Shown here: in pieces, positions 8,453-15,933 of the stretch | How the letters are laid out: each line of letters starts with the position of its first letter | Numbering within the stretch: position 1 is the first letter of the stretch | NCBI GenBank assembly: GCA_002699185.1 | Contig: PABG01000096.1 | Location: 1 to 50,997, forward strand | Length of the DNA stretch: 50,997 nt | Direction: 5' to 3' | From: Gammaproteobacteria bacterium | GTDB taxonomy: Bacteria > Pseudomonadota > Gammaproteobacteria > Thiohalobacterales > Thiohalobacteraceae | The notes under the pieces: model-generated | The model's input: the letters and a program-made list of their open reading frames with translations, nothing else | Database searches by the model: none | What the model was told of the DNA's origin: nothing | Translations under genes and position numbers: made by a program

Positions 8453-9766
8453 TCAATCAACCACCCAGTCCATACCCTCTTCTTCGCGCCCTTGGGCCTC
8501 GGCGTCCTCCGCGTTATCGCCACCTGAGCGGATCGTCTCCCGATGCCCGTAGGGCCGCCAGGCCGGTGAGATGACATTGGGCATCTGCGAACGCCGCAAG
8601 AGCCGCGCCGGGGCCAGGGCGAATTCACCATAGCGATCGTTGACCGCGTCCATCACCCGGTTCACCTCAGCCTGCACTGCCGCCGGCGCCGGTTCGAACA
8701 GCGACAGCTGGTAATCGGCCGGTGCCGGATCCAGCGCCGTGATCTGGACCTGATGCACGCCCTCGCCCCGCCAGCAGTCCAGGAATATCGCCCGGGCCAG
8801 GGCGGCGATCACCCGGCCGTCGTCGGTGGGCCGCACCAGCCGGCGCTTGTCGCCGAGCCAGCCGGGATCGGCGCGCAGGCCGACGAAGAAGCCCTGCGCC
8901 TGCATGCCGTGACGGCGCAGCCGCGCCCCCACCTTCTGGCTCATGTGCAGCAGGAAGGTGAGGATGACCTCGCGCGAGCGGGTGGCCGGGGGCATGACCT
9001 TGCCGTGGCCGATCGTCTTGGGCGGCGCCTCGCGGGTGAGCACCGGCTCGGGGTCCGCACCCTGGCACATGTACCAGATGCGCCGGCCCGGATTGCCGAA
9101 GCGCCGCGCCAGCACGCCGATGGGCAGGCGCGCCATGTCGCCGCAGCGGTGCACGCCGTGCTCGGCCAGGAAGCGGCCGATGCCTTTGTTGATGCCGCAC
9201 AGTTCGGTCACCGGCACCGCGCGCAGCCGCTCACGCGCCTCCCAGGGCGGGATCACGGTCAGGCCGTCGGGCTTGTTGAGCTTGGCGGCGTACTTGGCGG
9301 TGGTCTTGTCGCCGGACAGGCCCACCGAGCAGGTCACGCCGGCGGTCTCATACACCAGTTCCCGCACCCGCCGGGCGACACCCTCGGGATGGCCCAACAG
9401 GCGCTGGCAGCGGGTGATATCCAGAAAGGCCTCGTCCACCGAGAAGATCTCGATATCCGGCGTGATGGTGCGCAGGGCCTGCATGATGGCGGTGGAGACG
9501 GCGGCGTAGCGCTGCGGCCGCGCCGGAACCTGGATCAGGCCCGGACAGCGCAGGCGCGCCTCGGGCAGGCGCATGCCGGTGTGCACGCCGAAGGCGCGCG
9601 CCTCGTAGGAGCAGGTGATGAGACAGGTGCCCTGGGCGCCGTTGGTGATGCCCAGCGGCCGTTTCCGCCAGGCCGGGTTGTCACGCTGCTCGATGGCCGC
9701 GAAGAAGGCGTCCATGTCGACCAGGATAATGGCCCGCGGCCAGGCCCAGGCGGGCGGCGGACGCAT
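8453..9766 (-). CDS. Y-family DNA polymerase (DinB/UmuC type), LexA-linked
   Basis: Error-prone translesion polymerase, 437 residues. The catalytic motifs are intact: VDMDAFFAAIEQ near the N-terminus (with the aromatic steric-gate position) and SVDEAFLDIT at about 110. A canonical beta-clamp-binding motif, QLSLF, is near residue 370. GGAGG is spaced 8 nt from ATG 9766; an upstream ATG at 9784 lies in front of that site and is less likely. It follows lexA by about 43 nt on the same strand, so it should be SOS-induced from the lexA control region. Residues of about 415-430 are encoded by an intergenic-type repeat (8478-8522), so the natural protein may once have ended near the SPAWRPYGHRET block. 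Assignment as Pol IV versus another subgroup is uncertain. Confidence 0.9.
   Translation of the reverse strand: MRPPPAWAWPRAIILVDMDAFFAAIEQRDNPAWRKRPLGITNGAQGTCLITCSYEARAFGVHTGMRLPEARLRCPGLIQVPARPQRYAAVSTAIMQALRTITPDIEIFSVDEAFLDITRCQRLLGHPEGVARRVRELVYETAGVTCSVGLSGDKTTAKYAAKLNKPDGLTVIPPWEARERLRAVPVTELCGINKGIGRFLAEHGVHRCGDMARLPIGVLARRFGNPGRRIWYMCQGADPEPVLTREAPPKTIGHGKVMPPATRSREVILTFLLHMSQKVGARLRRHGMQAQGFFVGLRADPGWLGDKRRLVRPTDDGRVIAALARAIFLDCWRGEGVHQVQITALDPAPADYQLSLFEPAPAAVQAEVNRVMDAVNDRYGEFALAPARLLRRSQMPNVISPAWRPYGHRETIRSGGDNAEDAEAQGREEEGMDWVVD
8478..8522. repeat. Repeat copy inside the dinB 3' end, right copy flanking hicAB
   Basis: This sequence (TTCGCGCCCTTGGGCCTCGG through GCGTTATCGCCAC) matches the family at 7690-7731 and 35503-35657. 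Here it is translated as the C-terminal tail of the DinB-type polymerase. Confidence 0.65.
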
Positions 9767-9809
9767 CTGGCGCTCCTCCAACATGATACTGACGGATTCA
9801 GGAGACCGG

Positions 9810-10409
9810 TCAGCGGTAACTGCGCAGCTGGCCGACCACCACGCCCTGGATGGTCACGCGCTCGGCTGAATAGACCATGGACGACAGTTCGGGGTTGGCC
9901 GGAATCAGTTCGATCATGCCGCCGCCGCAGCGCCTGAGCCGCTTGAGCGTGGCCTCCTGGCCGTCGATCAGGGCCACCACGATGTCGCCGTCCTCGGCCC
10001 GGTCCTGCTGGCGCACCACCACGGTGTCGCCGTCCAGGATGCCGGCCTCGATCATGGAATCACCCACCACCTGCAGGGCGTAGCGATCCGGCCCCAGCAG
10101 GAAGTCGGCCAGGTTGAGGGTGTCCTGCCCCGGAATGGCCTCGATCGGCCGGCCGGCAGCGATCCGCCCCAGCAGCGGCAGGCTGCCGGCCGGATCGCCG
10201 GGGCCGTCCAGCACCTCCAGCGCCCGCGCCCCGTGCGGGGTCCGGCGCAGATAGCCCTTGTCCTGCAGCCGGCTGACGTAGCGGTGCACACTGCCGCGCG
10301 AGCGCACCCCGATGGCCGCACCGATCTCCTCCAGGCTGGGGGCATAGCCGTGCTCGGCCAGGTGACGACGGATGAACTGCAGGGTCCTGTGTTCCTGGGG
10401 GGTCAGCAT
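9810..10409 (-). CDS. lexA: LexA-type SOS repressor / self-cleaving peptidase
   Basis: Dimeric repressor that self-cleaves when RecA is activated. It has 199 residues starting MLTPQEHRTLQFIRRHLAEHGYAPSL. The N-terminal winged helix-turn-helix is at about 1-65. The cleavage site Ala85-Gly86 (RIAAGRPIE), the nucleophile Ser118 (VVGDSMI) and Lys156 (EATLKRL) are all present. ATG 10409 was chosen because the family starts MLT.., although the frame is open to 10505. The recognition-helix region reads GAAIGVRSRGSVHRYVSRL, unlike the canonical E. coli helix. Two GTTC-N7-GTTC boxes lie directly upstream. It is probably a second, cassette-type LexA paired with the polymerase, although no other lexA is visible in this window for comparison. 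Confidence 0.92.
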   Translation of the reverse strand: MLTPQEHRTLQFIRRHLAEHGYAPSLEEIGAAIGVRSRGSVHRYVSRLQDKGYLRRTPHGARALEVLDGPGDPAGSLPLLGRIAAGRPIEAIPGQDTLNLADFLLGPDRYALQVVGDSMIEAGILDGDTVVVRQQDRAEDGDIVVALIDGQEATLKRLRRCGGGMIELIPANPELSSMVYSAERVTIQGVVVGQLRSYR

Positions 10410-10413
10410 GGAT

Positions 10414-10463
10414 GTTCTCGCTCTGTTCTCATCTGCAATCAGCATAGAGAACAAAACAAGAAC
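10414..10463 (-). promoter_or_regulatory. Two LexA-type boxes, GTTC-N7-GTTC, upstream of lexA
   Basis: Box 1, GTTC-N7-GTTC, is at 10414-10428 on the plus strand. Box 2 is GAAC-N7-GAAC at 10449-10463, the same motif on the other strand. They form an inverted pair separated by 20 nt, and box 1 ends 5 nt from the lexA start codon. GTTC-N7-GTTC is the alphaproteobacterial SOS-box form, not the CTGT-N8-ACAG form usual in gammaproteobacteria. Confidence 0.75.
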
Positions 10464-10472
10464 ACGCAAGAC

Positions 10473-10550
10473 GCAGGTTGGACTGAGCGCAGCGAAGCCC
10501 GACAAACAGCCGCGGCGATGTTGGGCTTCGCTGCGCTCAGCCCAACCTAC
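10473..10550. repeat. REP-like palindrome, GCAGGTTGGACTGAGCGCAGC variant
   Basis: Left arm CAGGTTGGACTGAGCGCAGC and right arm GCTGCGCTCAGCCCAACCTA, with inner GAAGCCCGACA/TGTTGGGCTTC. It is a related but distinct REP type and lies immediately upstream of the lexA boxes. Confidence 0.8.
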
Positions 10551-10573
10551 GGGGGGCTAAAGTCCGTTCAGCT

Positions 10574-11515
10574 CTACGCCCCCGCCCGGGCGATCAGCAG
10601 GAAGGCCAGCCCGAGCACCCCGAGGAAGGTGACGGCCAGCCCACCGAGCGCCCGCCGGCGGTAGCGGCGGCTGAGATGATCCTGGGGATGGGCAGAGAGA
10701 ATGAACGCCTGTGACGATGAGGCCGGTCGCCGCAGCAGATTGACCGCCGGCTCGGCGGCCTTATGGGCGCGCTCCTGAATGGCCTGCTGCTGCGCGGCGT
10801 CCCGCGCCTGCTCCCACTCGCCGGCGTCGATATGGCCATCGCCATCGGCATCGAAGCGCGCCAGCAGATCCGCCTGGTCCTGCTTCCAGTGGCGCAGCAG
10901 GGCGGCGGTGGCCTCCCTGAGGTCACCGTCGGCGCTGCGCACGGATTCGAACCAGCCGACGGCGTAGAGCGGACCCGGCAGCAGGCGCTCCTCGGTGTAG
11001 CGGTAATCGCCGGCCGAGATGCGCAGGCCGCCGCGGCGCCGCGGCGGCCCCTCCGACGGCCAGCGGCTGTGGCCGCGCCAGACGTCCTTGTCGTCGGGAT
11101 GCACCTCGGCGCCGTCGGGATCGATCACGCAGTGGCCGGTCGCGTCCTCCAGCGCGAACAGTCCCTCGCTGGTCCCGGAATCGACCGTCCGCCAGTGGCT
11201 GCGCGAGCGGCCCTTGCTGTCGAAGCTGTGTTCCTCATGCTCGATCCGGTAGCGGTACCAGACACACTGGCGACCGGTCAGCGGCGCGACGATGGGCGGC
11301 CCCGGCAGCAGTCCGGCCTCGCCCTCCAGTTCCACATACCCCTGGGGTGCGGAGCGGATGCGGGCCGTGGGGGTGTCCTCGATCAGCCGCGCCCGCGACC
11401 AGTTGCGCCAGATGGCGTGGAAGGCGACCAGCACGACGATGCCGACGATGACGCTCACCACCACGAAGCCGCCGGTGGACATGCGCTGGATGTCGGCGGC
11501 GAGGTCGGCGGGCAT
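10574..11515 (-). CDS. GIDE-domain membrane protein with an embedded EF-hand
   Basis: 313-residue predicted inner-membrane protein. The N-terminal transmembrane segment (about 15-37, GGFVVVSVIVGIVVLVAF) is followed by a GIDE-like domain, the fold named from eukaryotic MUL1-type E3 ligases, recognisable by CVWYRYRIEHEE and the RTVDSGTSEGLFALEDATG block. A canonical EF-hand loop, DADGDGHIDAGEWE, is at about 223-236, and a second transmembrane segment is at the C-terminus. There is no RING finger, so ubiquitin-ligase activity is not implied. GGAG is 6 nt from ATG 11515. It lies next to lemA on the same strand, a recurrent bacterial pairing. Calcium sensing at the membrane is inference. Confidence 0.8.
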   Translation of the reverse strand: MPADLAADIQRMSTGGFVVVSVIVGIVVLVAFHAIWRNWSRARLIEDTPTARIRSAPQGYVELEGEAGLLPGPPIVAPLTGRQCVWYRYRIEHEEHSFDSKGRSRSHWRTVDSGTSEGLFALEDATGHCVIDPDGAEVHPDDKDVWRGHSRWPSEGPPRRRGGLRISAGDYRYTEERLLPGPLYAVGWFESVRSADGDLREATAALLRHWKQDQADLLARFDADGDGHIDAGEWEQARDAAQQQAIQERAHKAAEPAVNLLRRPASSSQAFILSAHPQDHLSRRYRRRALGGLAVTFLGVLGLAFLLIARAGA

Positions 11516-11550
11516 GGGGGTCTCCGGCGGGGGATCAGGCTGGGCGGTCT

Positions 11551-11761
11551 ACAGCCGCGAATGAACACGGATAATACAACGTCATTGCGATGCCCGGACC
11601 CGAAGGGTGGGGTACCCATAATGAACCCCGTAGGGGTTCTATGGGAGCAGCGTGGCAATCTCATGAAGCAGAAGCAGGCGTCAGGAGATTGCCGCGGCGC
11701 TACGCGCCTCGCAATGACGAAGCAGTCTTTAGTCGTGTTGATCCGTGTTCATCAGTGGCTG
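11551..11761. repeat. Composite inverted repeat with ATGAACACGGAT arms
   Basis: The outer arms are CAGCCGCGAATGAACACGGAT-like on the left and the inverted ATCCGTGTTCATCAGTGGCTG on the right. Inside is a second inverted pair, GTCATTGCGA (about 11581) and TCGCAATGAC (about 11710). The nested outer-arm/inner-palindrome plan resembles the CACGGAAA composites, but all sequences differ. It lies between lemA and the GIDE gene. Confidence 0.7.
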
Positions 11762-11780
11762 GAATGCCACGATCACGGAA

Positions 11781-12365
11781 TCACCCGGTAAACAGGCCCT
11801 TCAGATCCACGTCCGCCTTCTCCTCCTCGGCGAACTCCAGCAGGTCGAAGGGACCGAAGCCGAATTTGCGCGCGACAATGACATCCGGAAACTGCTCGAT
11901 GCGCACGTTGTTGAGGTTCACGCTTTCGTTGTAGTACTCGCGGCGGTCGGCGATGCTGTTCTCCAGGGCCGTGACCCGGTCGGCCAGGTGCTGGAAGTTG
12001 GTGTTGGCCTTGAGATCGGGATAGGCCTCGGCCAGGGCGAACAGGTTGCCCAGCCCCAGGCGCAGCTGGGTCTCGGCCTGCCCCAGGGCGGGCACGTCCC
12101 CGCCCTCGCGGGCGGCGGCCACCTGCGCGCGGGCCTGCATCACCTTCTCCAGGGTCTCCTGTTCGTAGCCCATGTACTGCTTGCATACCTCGACCAGCTT
12201 GGGCAGCTCGTCGTGACGCTGCTTGAGCAGGACGTCGATGTTGGACCAGGCCTTGGCGACATTGTGCTTGAGCGCCACCAGGTGGTTGTAGATGACGATG
12301 CCATAGACGACCAGCAGGATCGCCGCCACCAGCAGCACGATCAGGACCACATCACCGATGCCCAT
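11781..12365 (-). CDS. lemA: LemA family protein
   Basis: 194-residue protein with an N-terminal signal-anchor (about 4-27), a short linker and a long helical LemA domain: YNHLVALKHNVAKAWSNIDVLLKQRHDELPKL, then YPDLKANTNFQHL and RREYYNESVNLNNVRIEQFPD. The family is periplasm-facing and of unsettled biochemical role. AAGGAA precedes ATG 12365. The adjacent GIDE-domain gene on the same strand suggests a shared envelope function, although a repeat of about 210 bp lies between them. Confidence 0.92.
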   Translation of the reverse strand: MGIGDVVLIVLLVAAILLVVYGIVIYNHLVALKHNVAKAWSNIDVLLKQRHDELPKLVEVCKQYMGYEQETLEKVMQARAQVAAAREGGDVPALGQAETQLRLGLGNLFALAEAYPDLKANTNFQHLADRVTALENSIADRREYYNESVNLNNVRIEQFPDVIVARKFGFGPFDLLEFAEEEKADVDLKGLFTG

Positions 12366-12395
12366 GCGCTTTCCTTATTTTTGGTTTTACTGGTT

Positions 12396-12701
12396 TCAGC
12401 TTTCGTTTTCCAGCGACGGGTCCCAGCCCAGATCGCGCGCGCGGCGGATGGCCTCGCCATGGAACCGCTCATGACGCTCGCGCAACTCCGGCGGCAGCTG
12501 GCTGACCAGGTGGCCGTGGGACTCCCAGGCCTTGTAGACCTGATCGTAGAGCATCTCGATCCTGGCGTAATCCCAGCCGTCGCAGGTCTCGTCCTCGGGC
12601 AGCAGACCGAACACCCAGGCATCGCGGATGATCTTGCCGATATCCGTCATGCCGCCCCAGTGATCATTGTTGATGCCGGGATAGATCTTGTGTCTCGCCA
12701 T
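12396..12701 (-). CDS. Conserved hypothetical protein (MARHKIYPGINNDHWGG)
   Basis: 101-residue soluble acidic protein, start ATG 12701. It has no signal peptide or transmembrane segment. Visible features are an N-terminal KIYPGINNDHWGGMTDIGKI block, a single cysteine in EDETCDGWDYAR, and a charged helical C-terminus rich in Arg and Glu. The open frame extends upstream to 12941, but that part overlaps the antisense EAL-gene 3' end and looks non-coding. I do not recognise a family with known function. It lies 30 nt upstream of lemA in the same direction and could be co-transcribed with it. Confidence 0.7.
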   Translation of the reverse strand: MARHKIYPGINNDHWGGMTDIGKIIRDAWVFGLLPEDETCDGWDYARIEMLYDQVYKAWESHGHLVSQLPPELRERHERFHGEAIRRARDLGWDPSLENES

Positions 12702-12828
12702 GGGGAAACCGTCCAGATTCGTGAACTTCGGCCTACGAATTCCGGATTGTATGTGGCCGTCACTGGCGCGACAACCCAAAATGGCGTCGGCTTCACCACA
12801 CCAGCCCCGCGGTGGCCAGTGGCGGACT

Positions 12829-14622
12829 TCAGGGGGCTGTACCGGCCGCGGTCTCAAGGGCCCCATCATCGCTCGCCGGTCGACGCCGGTCGAGAAACAG
12901 GATGTTGCCGGGAACCCGCTTGGCGCGGGACTTGACCTCACTGGCCAGGGTGGCGATGTCGTGATGGCTGGTATGCACGTCCGGTCGGGCGAGCACGGCG
13001 GCCAGCGTCAGGCTCAGGAAGGGGAAGAATTGTTCCCGCCCGCGCCGGTCCTGGGCATAGATCCCGCCGCGGCGACAGTCCTGCTCGTCATAGCAGCGCG
13101 GCGCCATGACCTCGAATGCCTCCAGCAGGGCCCGACATTGCGACTCCCAATCGTCTCCGCGCAGAATGATAATGAAATCATCACCGCCGATGTGGCCGAT
13201 GAAATCACGCACCGGGTCCAGATAATCGTTCCACAGGCGGGCGACGTTCTTGATGACGTCATCGCCCCGGGCATAGCCGTACTTGTCGTTGTAGGGTTTG
13301 AAATTGTCGATGTCGCAGTAGACCACGACAAAGGACTCCTGTGCTGTCAGCAGTTCATCCACATGCTCACTGATGGGAACGTTGCCGGGCAGCTGGGTAA
13401 GCGGATTGGCATAGCGCGCGTTGCGGATCTGCAGATCGGTAATGGTCTTGAGCAGATCAAGCAGTGTCCCTATGCCCAGATAGCGGCCGCTGTGATCGAC
13501 AATGATGAAATCCTCCTCCGGCCAGGCCGCGGTCTGAGCGGTGATCTGCTGGCTCAGATCCTCGACCAGGGTCTGGCTGTCGACGATCAGGGGTTCAGAG
13601 CGCATGAAACGCACCACCGGTTTGCGCCCATAGAGCTCGCGCCCGTAACGACCGGTGTAGAGTGTGAGCAGTTCGGAGCGCAGCAGAATACCGAGCGGTC
13701 TGCCCTCGTCCACCACCGGCAGACTACTGAGGTAGCGCTGAGCCCGGAACAACTCGAACGCCTCCTCCAGCGGGGTATCGGGTGCTACCGCGGGCTGATG
13801 CCGCACCAGCGAGGCCACGCTCTTGGAATGCTGATGGAAATGGCTGCGCGAGCGGCTCAGGACGGTTTGCAGCTGCTCCAGCCAGACCGGCGGCCTGGCG
13901 CTGGGACGGGCGATGAAATAGCCCTGCACATAATGCACCCCCAGCGTCTGGAGGGTGTGCAGTTCCTCCTCCTGCTCCACCCCTTCGGCAACCAGCTTGC
14001 AGTCCAGGATGTGCGCGATCTCGCACATGGAATGAATGAACTGCCGTTTCGCGGCATCGATGTGAACATCGCTGACGAAATGTCGATCCACCTTGACGTA
14101 ATCGGGCCGCAGTTCCGACCATACCCGCAATCCGGCATAGCCGGCGCCCAGATCATCCAGGGCGATCTCCACCCCATGCCGGCGGTAGCGCTCCACGATC
14201 CTGCGCGCGACGCCGATGTCGCGCAGTGGATACTGTTCGGTGATCTCGATGACGATGCGGTCCGGCTTGATCCCCGCCGCATCCAGAAACTCGAGGATGC
14301 GCTCATGCGCAAAGGAATCGTCCTGGAAGCAGTCCGGCACCACATTGAGAAACAATTTGCCGCGCAGGCCCAGTTCGCTGGCCCGGCTGATGGAGAGGTT
14401 GCGGCAGCACAACTCGAGATCGCACAGCAGGCCGGCCTCGGATGCGGCGCTCAGCAGCGTCAGAGGCGATTCCCAGGGCGAGTCCTCGGGGCCGCGCATC
14501 AGCGCCTCGTAACCGAATATCTCCTGCTGGCGCAGACAGACAATCGGCTGATACAGGGTGCGCAGCGACTGACCTTCGATGATCTCGGTCAGAAGATGTG
14601 GAGCATAGGGAGTCTTTTTCAC
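12829..14622 (-). CDS. EAL - CBS pair - GGDEF cyclic-di-GMP signalling protein
   Basis: 597-residue cytoplasmic protein with an unusual domain order. The EAL phosphodiesterase domain comes first (about 10-250) with the key residues present: EAL at 39-41, N93, E126, DD156-157 (DDLGAG rather than DDFGTG), K177, E213 and Q233. A tandem CBS pair follows (about 265-390), a module that often binds adenine nucleotides. The C-terminal GGDEF domain (about 405-580) has the variant signature GGDDF at 479-483 and no RxxD inhibitory site, so cyclase activity is doubtful. The start is GTG 14622 without a good ribosome-binding site. Net phosphodiesterase activity gated by the CBS pair is the likeliest role (inference). 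Confidence 0.9.
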   Translation of the reverse strand: MKKTPYAPHLLTEIIEGQSLRTLYQPIVCLRQQEIFGYEALMRGPEDSPWESPLTLLSAASEAGLLCDLELCCRNLSISRASELGLRGKLFLNVVPDCFQDDSFAHERILEFLDAAGIKPDRIVIEITEQYPLRDIGVARRIVERYRRHGVEIALDDLGAGYAGLRVWSELRPDYVKVDRHFVSDVHIDAAKRQFIHSMCEIAHILDCKLVAEGVEQEEELHTLQTLGVHYVQGYFIARPSARPPVWLEQLQTVLSRSRSHFHQHSKSVASLVRHQPAVAPDTPLEEAFELFRAQRYLSSLPVVDEGRPLGILLRSELLTLYTGRYGRELYGRKPVVRFMRSEPLIVDSQTLVEDLSQQITAQTAAWPEEDFIIVDHSGRYLGIGTLLDLLKTITDLQIRNARYANPLTQLPGNVPISEHVDELLTAQESFVVVYCDIDNFKPYNDKYGYARGDDVIKNVARLWNDYLDPVRDFIGHIGGDDFIIILRGDDWESQCRALLEAFEVMAPRCYDEQDCRRGGIYAQDRRGREQFFPFLSLTLAAVLARPDVHTSHHDIATLASEVKSRAKRVPGNILFLDRRRPASDDGALETAAGTAP

Positions 14623-14942
14623 GACAGCACAACGCGATAAAGGAAACTAAAGCCGCGATAATAGCAACTTGTTCCGGAGTGGCGATTAAGCTTTTATGAC
14701 AGGACCCAGGGCCTGACCAAGCCCGACTCCGGATGCGTCGGGGCCCGTTCTCGTATAAATAATCGCTACCGCCCATGCCGGCGTGGTCCAGCACGGGAAT
14801 CTCGATCCCGGTTCCGTCCAGATCGATTCCCTGACACAGATCGGGGCCGTCTCCGGAACCTCTTCATTGCGTGGCCAGATCATGACAAAAGGTTCACATT
14901 CCCCAACATAAGTGTTAATTAGTAGGATTTGGCAGCAAGATT
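14623..14942. other. 320-bp divergent intergenic region (EAL gene / sseA)
   Basis: No open frame here has a ribosome-binding site or family resemblance. There is an imperfect GGGAATCTCGATCCC hairpin near 14794-14809. The right end is AT-rich and carries a candidate sseA promoter. None of the window's repeat families is present. Confidence 0.5.
14893..14921 (+). promoter_or_regulatory. Candidate promoter of sseA
   Basis: The -35-like TTCACA (14893-14898) and -10-like TAATTA (14916-14921) have a 17-nt spacer in an AT-rich stretch. It ends about 20 nt before the start codon. Confidence 0.35.
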
Positions 14943-15806
14943 GTGAACCGGATGGCCAGCCCGATCATCTCCACCGCCGATCTCGCCGATCACCTCGATG
15001 ACCCCGACTGGCGGGTCTTCGACTGCCGCTTCGACCTCACTCAGCCCGACGCCGGGCTGGAAGCCTATCGGGAAGGCCATATCCCCGGCGCCTTCTATGC
15101 ACATCTGGAACAGGATCTGTCCGGCCCGGTCTCCGGGAGCGGCGGCCGCCATCCCCTGCCTGATCCGGCCGTGCTGCGCGCCACCTTCTCTGACTGGGGC
15201 ATCGGACCGCAGACCCGGGTGGTGTGCTACGACTATCGCACCAACGCCTATGCCGGCCGCCTGTGGTGGCTGCTGCGCTGGCTCGGTCATGAACGGGTGG
15301 CCGTGCTCGACGGCGGCCTGGAGAAATGGCTGGCCGAGGAGCGCCCGCTCAGTCAGGAGCCGCCACAGCCCCTGCTCCCGGTGCCGTTCCAGGGCGAACC
15401 GGACGCGAGCATGACGGCGGATGCCACCGAAATCTCCGAGGACCTGGACGACGGTGAACTGTGTCTGATCGATGTGCGCGGCGAGGCCCGCTTCAGCGGC
15501 GACGAGGAGCCCATCGACCCGGTCGCGGGCCATATCCCCGGGGCGGCCAACCTGCCGTTCGACAAGAACCTGGACGTCTCCGGCTGCTATCTGCCCCCGG
15601 AAGCGCTGCGCAAGATGTATACCCGCCTCCTGGGTGATCACCCCCCGCAGGACTGCGTGGTCATGTGCGGTTCCGGCGTGACCGCCTGCCAGACCCTGGT
15701 CGCGCTGGAACACGCCGGCCTGGGCGGCGCCCGCCTGTATCCCGGTTCCTGGAGCGAATGGATCCGCGACCCCAACCGCCCGGTGGAGATCGGCAGCGGC
15801 GACTGA
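14943..15806 (+). CDS. sseA: Thiosulfate / 3-mercaptopyruvate sulfurtransferase (tandem rhodanese)
   Basis: 287-residue protein with two rhodanese domains, cytoplasmic by the lack of a signal peptide. The N-terminal inactive domain (about 10-125) has FDCRFDLTQPDAGLEAYREGHIPGAFYAHLEQDL; the C-terminal catalytic domain (about 155-280) has DVRGEARFSG..DPVAGHIPGAANLPF and the active-site loop CGSGVTACQ. CGSGVTA is typical of the mercaptopyruvate type, although the substrate cannot be settled from sequence. The start is GTG 14943 or ATG 14952 (MASPIIST). It lies 127 nt upstream of the DsrC-like fusion gene in the same direction, suggesting a joint role in sulfane-sulfur handling. Confidence 0.92.
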   Translation: MNRMASPIISTADLADHLDDPDWRVFDCRFDLTQPDAGLEAYREGHIPGAFYAHLEQDLSGPVSGSGGRHPLPDPAVLRATFSDWGIGPQTRVVCYDYRTNAYAGRLWWLLRWLGHERVAVLDGGLEKWLAEERPLSQEPPQPLLPVPFQGEPDASMTADATEISEDLDDGELCLIDVRGEARFSGDEEPIDPVAGHIPGAANLPFDKNLDVSGCYLPPEALRKMYTRLLGDHPPQDCVVMCGSGVTACQTLVALEHAGLGGARLYPGSWSEWIRDPNRPVEIGSGD

Positions 15807-15869
15807 ATCTATCAGAAACGCCGTTATTTAATATCGAAAATTTTCCATAAAAAATCCAATAGACAGGGT

Positions 15870-15906
15870 CGCTATGATAATTAGCGAGATGTATATTAAA
15901 TACATC
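15870..15906. promoter_or_regulatory. AT-rich region with two inverted repeats upstream of the DsrC-like fusion gene
   Basis: CGCTA-N7-TAGCG (15870-15886) and GATGTAT-N5-ATACATC (15888-15906) lie side by side in an unusually AT-rich gap between sseA and the next gene. Both look like binding sites for dimeric regulators. The factor is unknown. Confidence 0.45.
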
Positions 15907-15933
15907 TAATATTGACTGGACCAGGAGTGACCC

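Noticed and set aside
14686-14883. 65-residue minus-strand open frame in the EAL/sseA gap
   Set aside because: No ribosome-binding site, no recognisable domain, and unusual composition with many rare residue runs.
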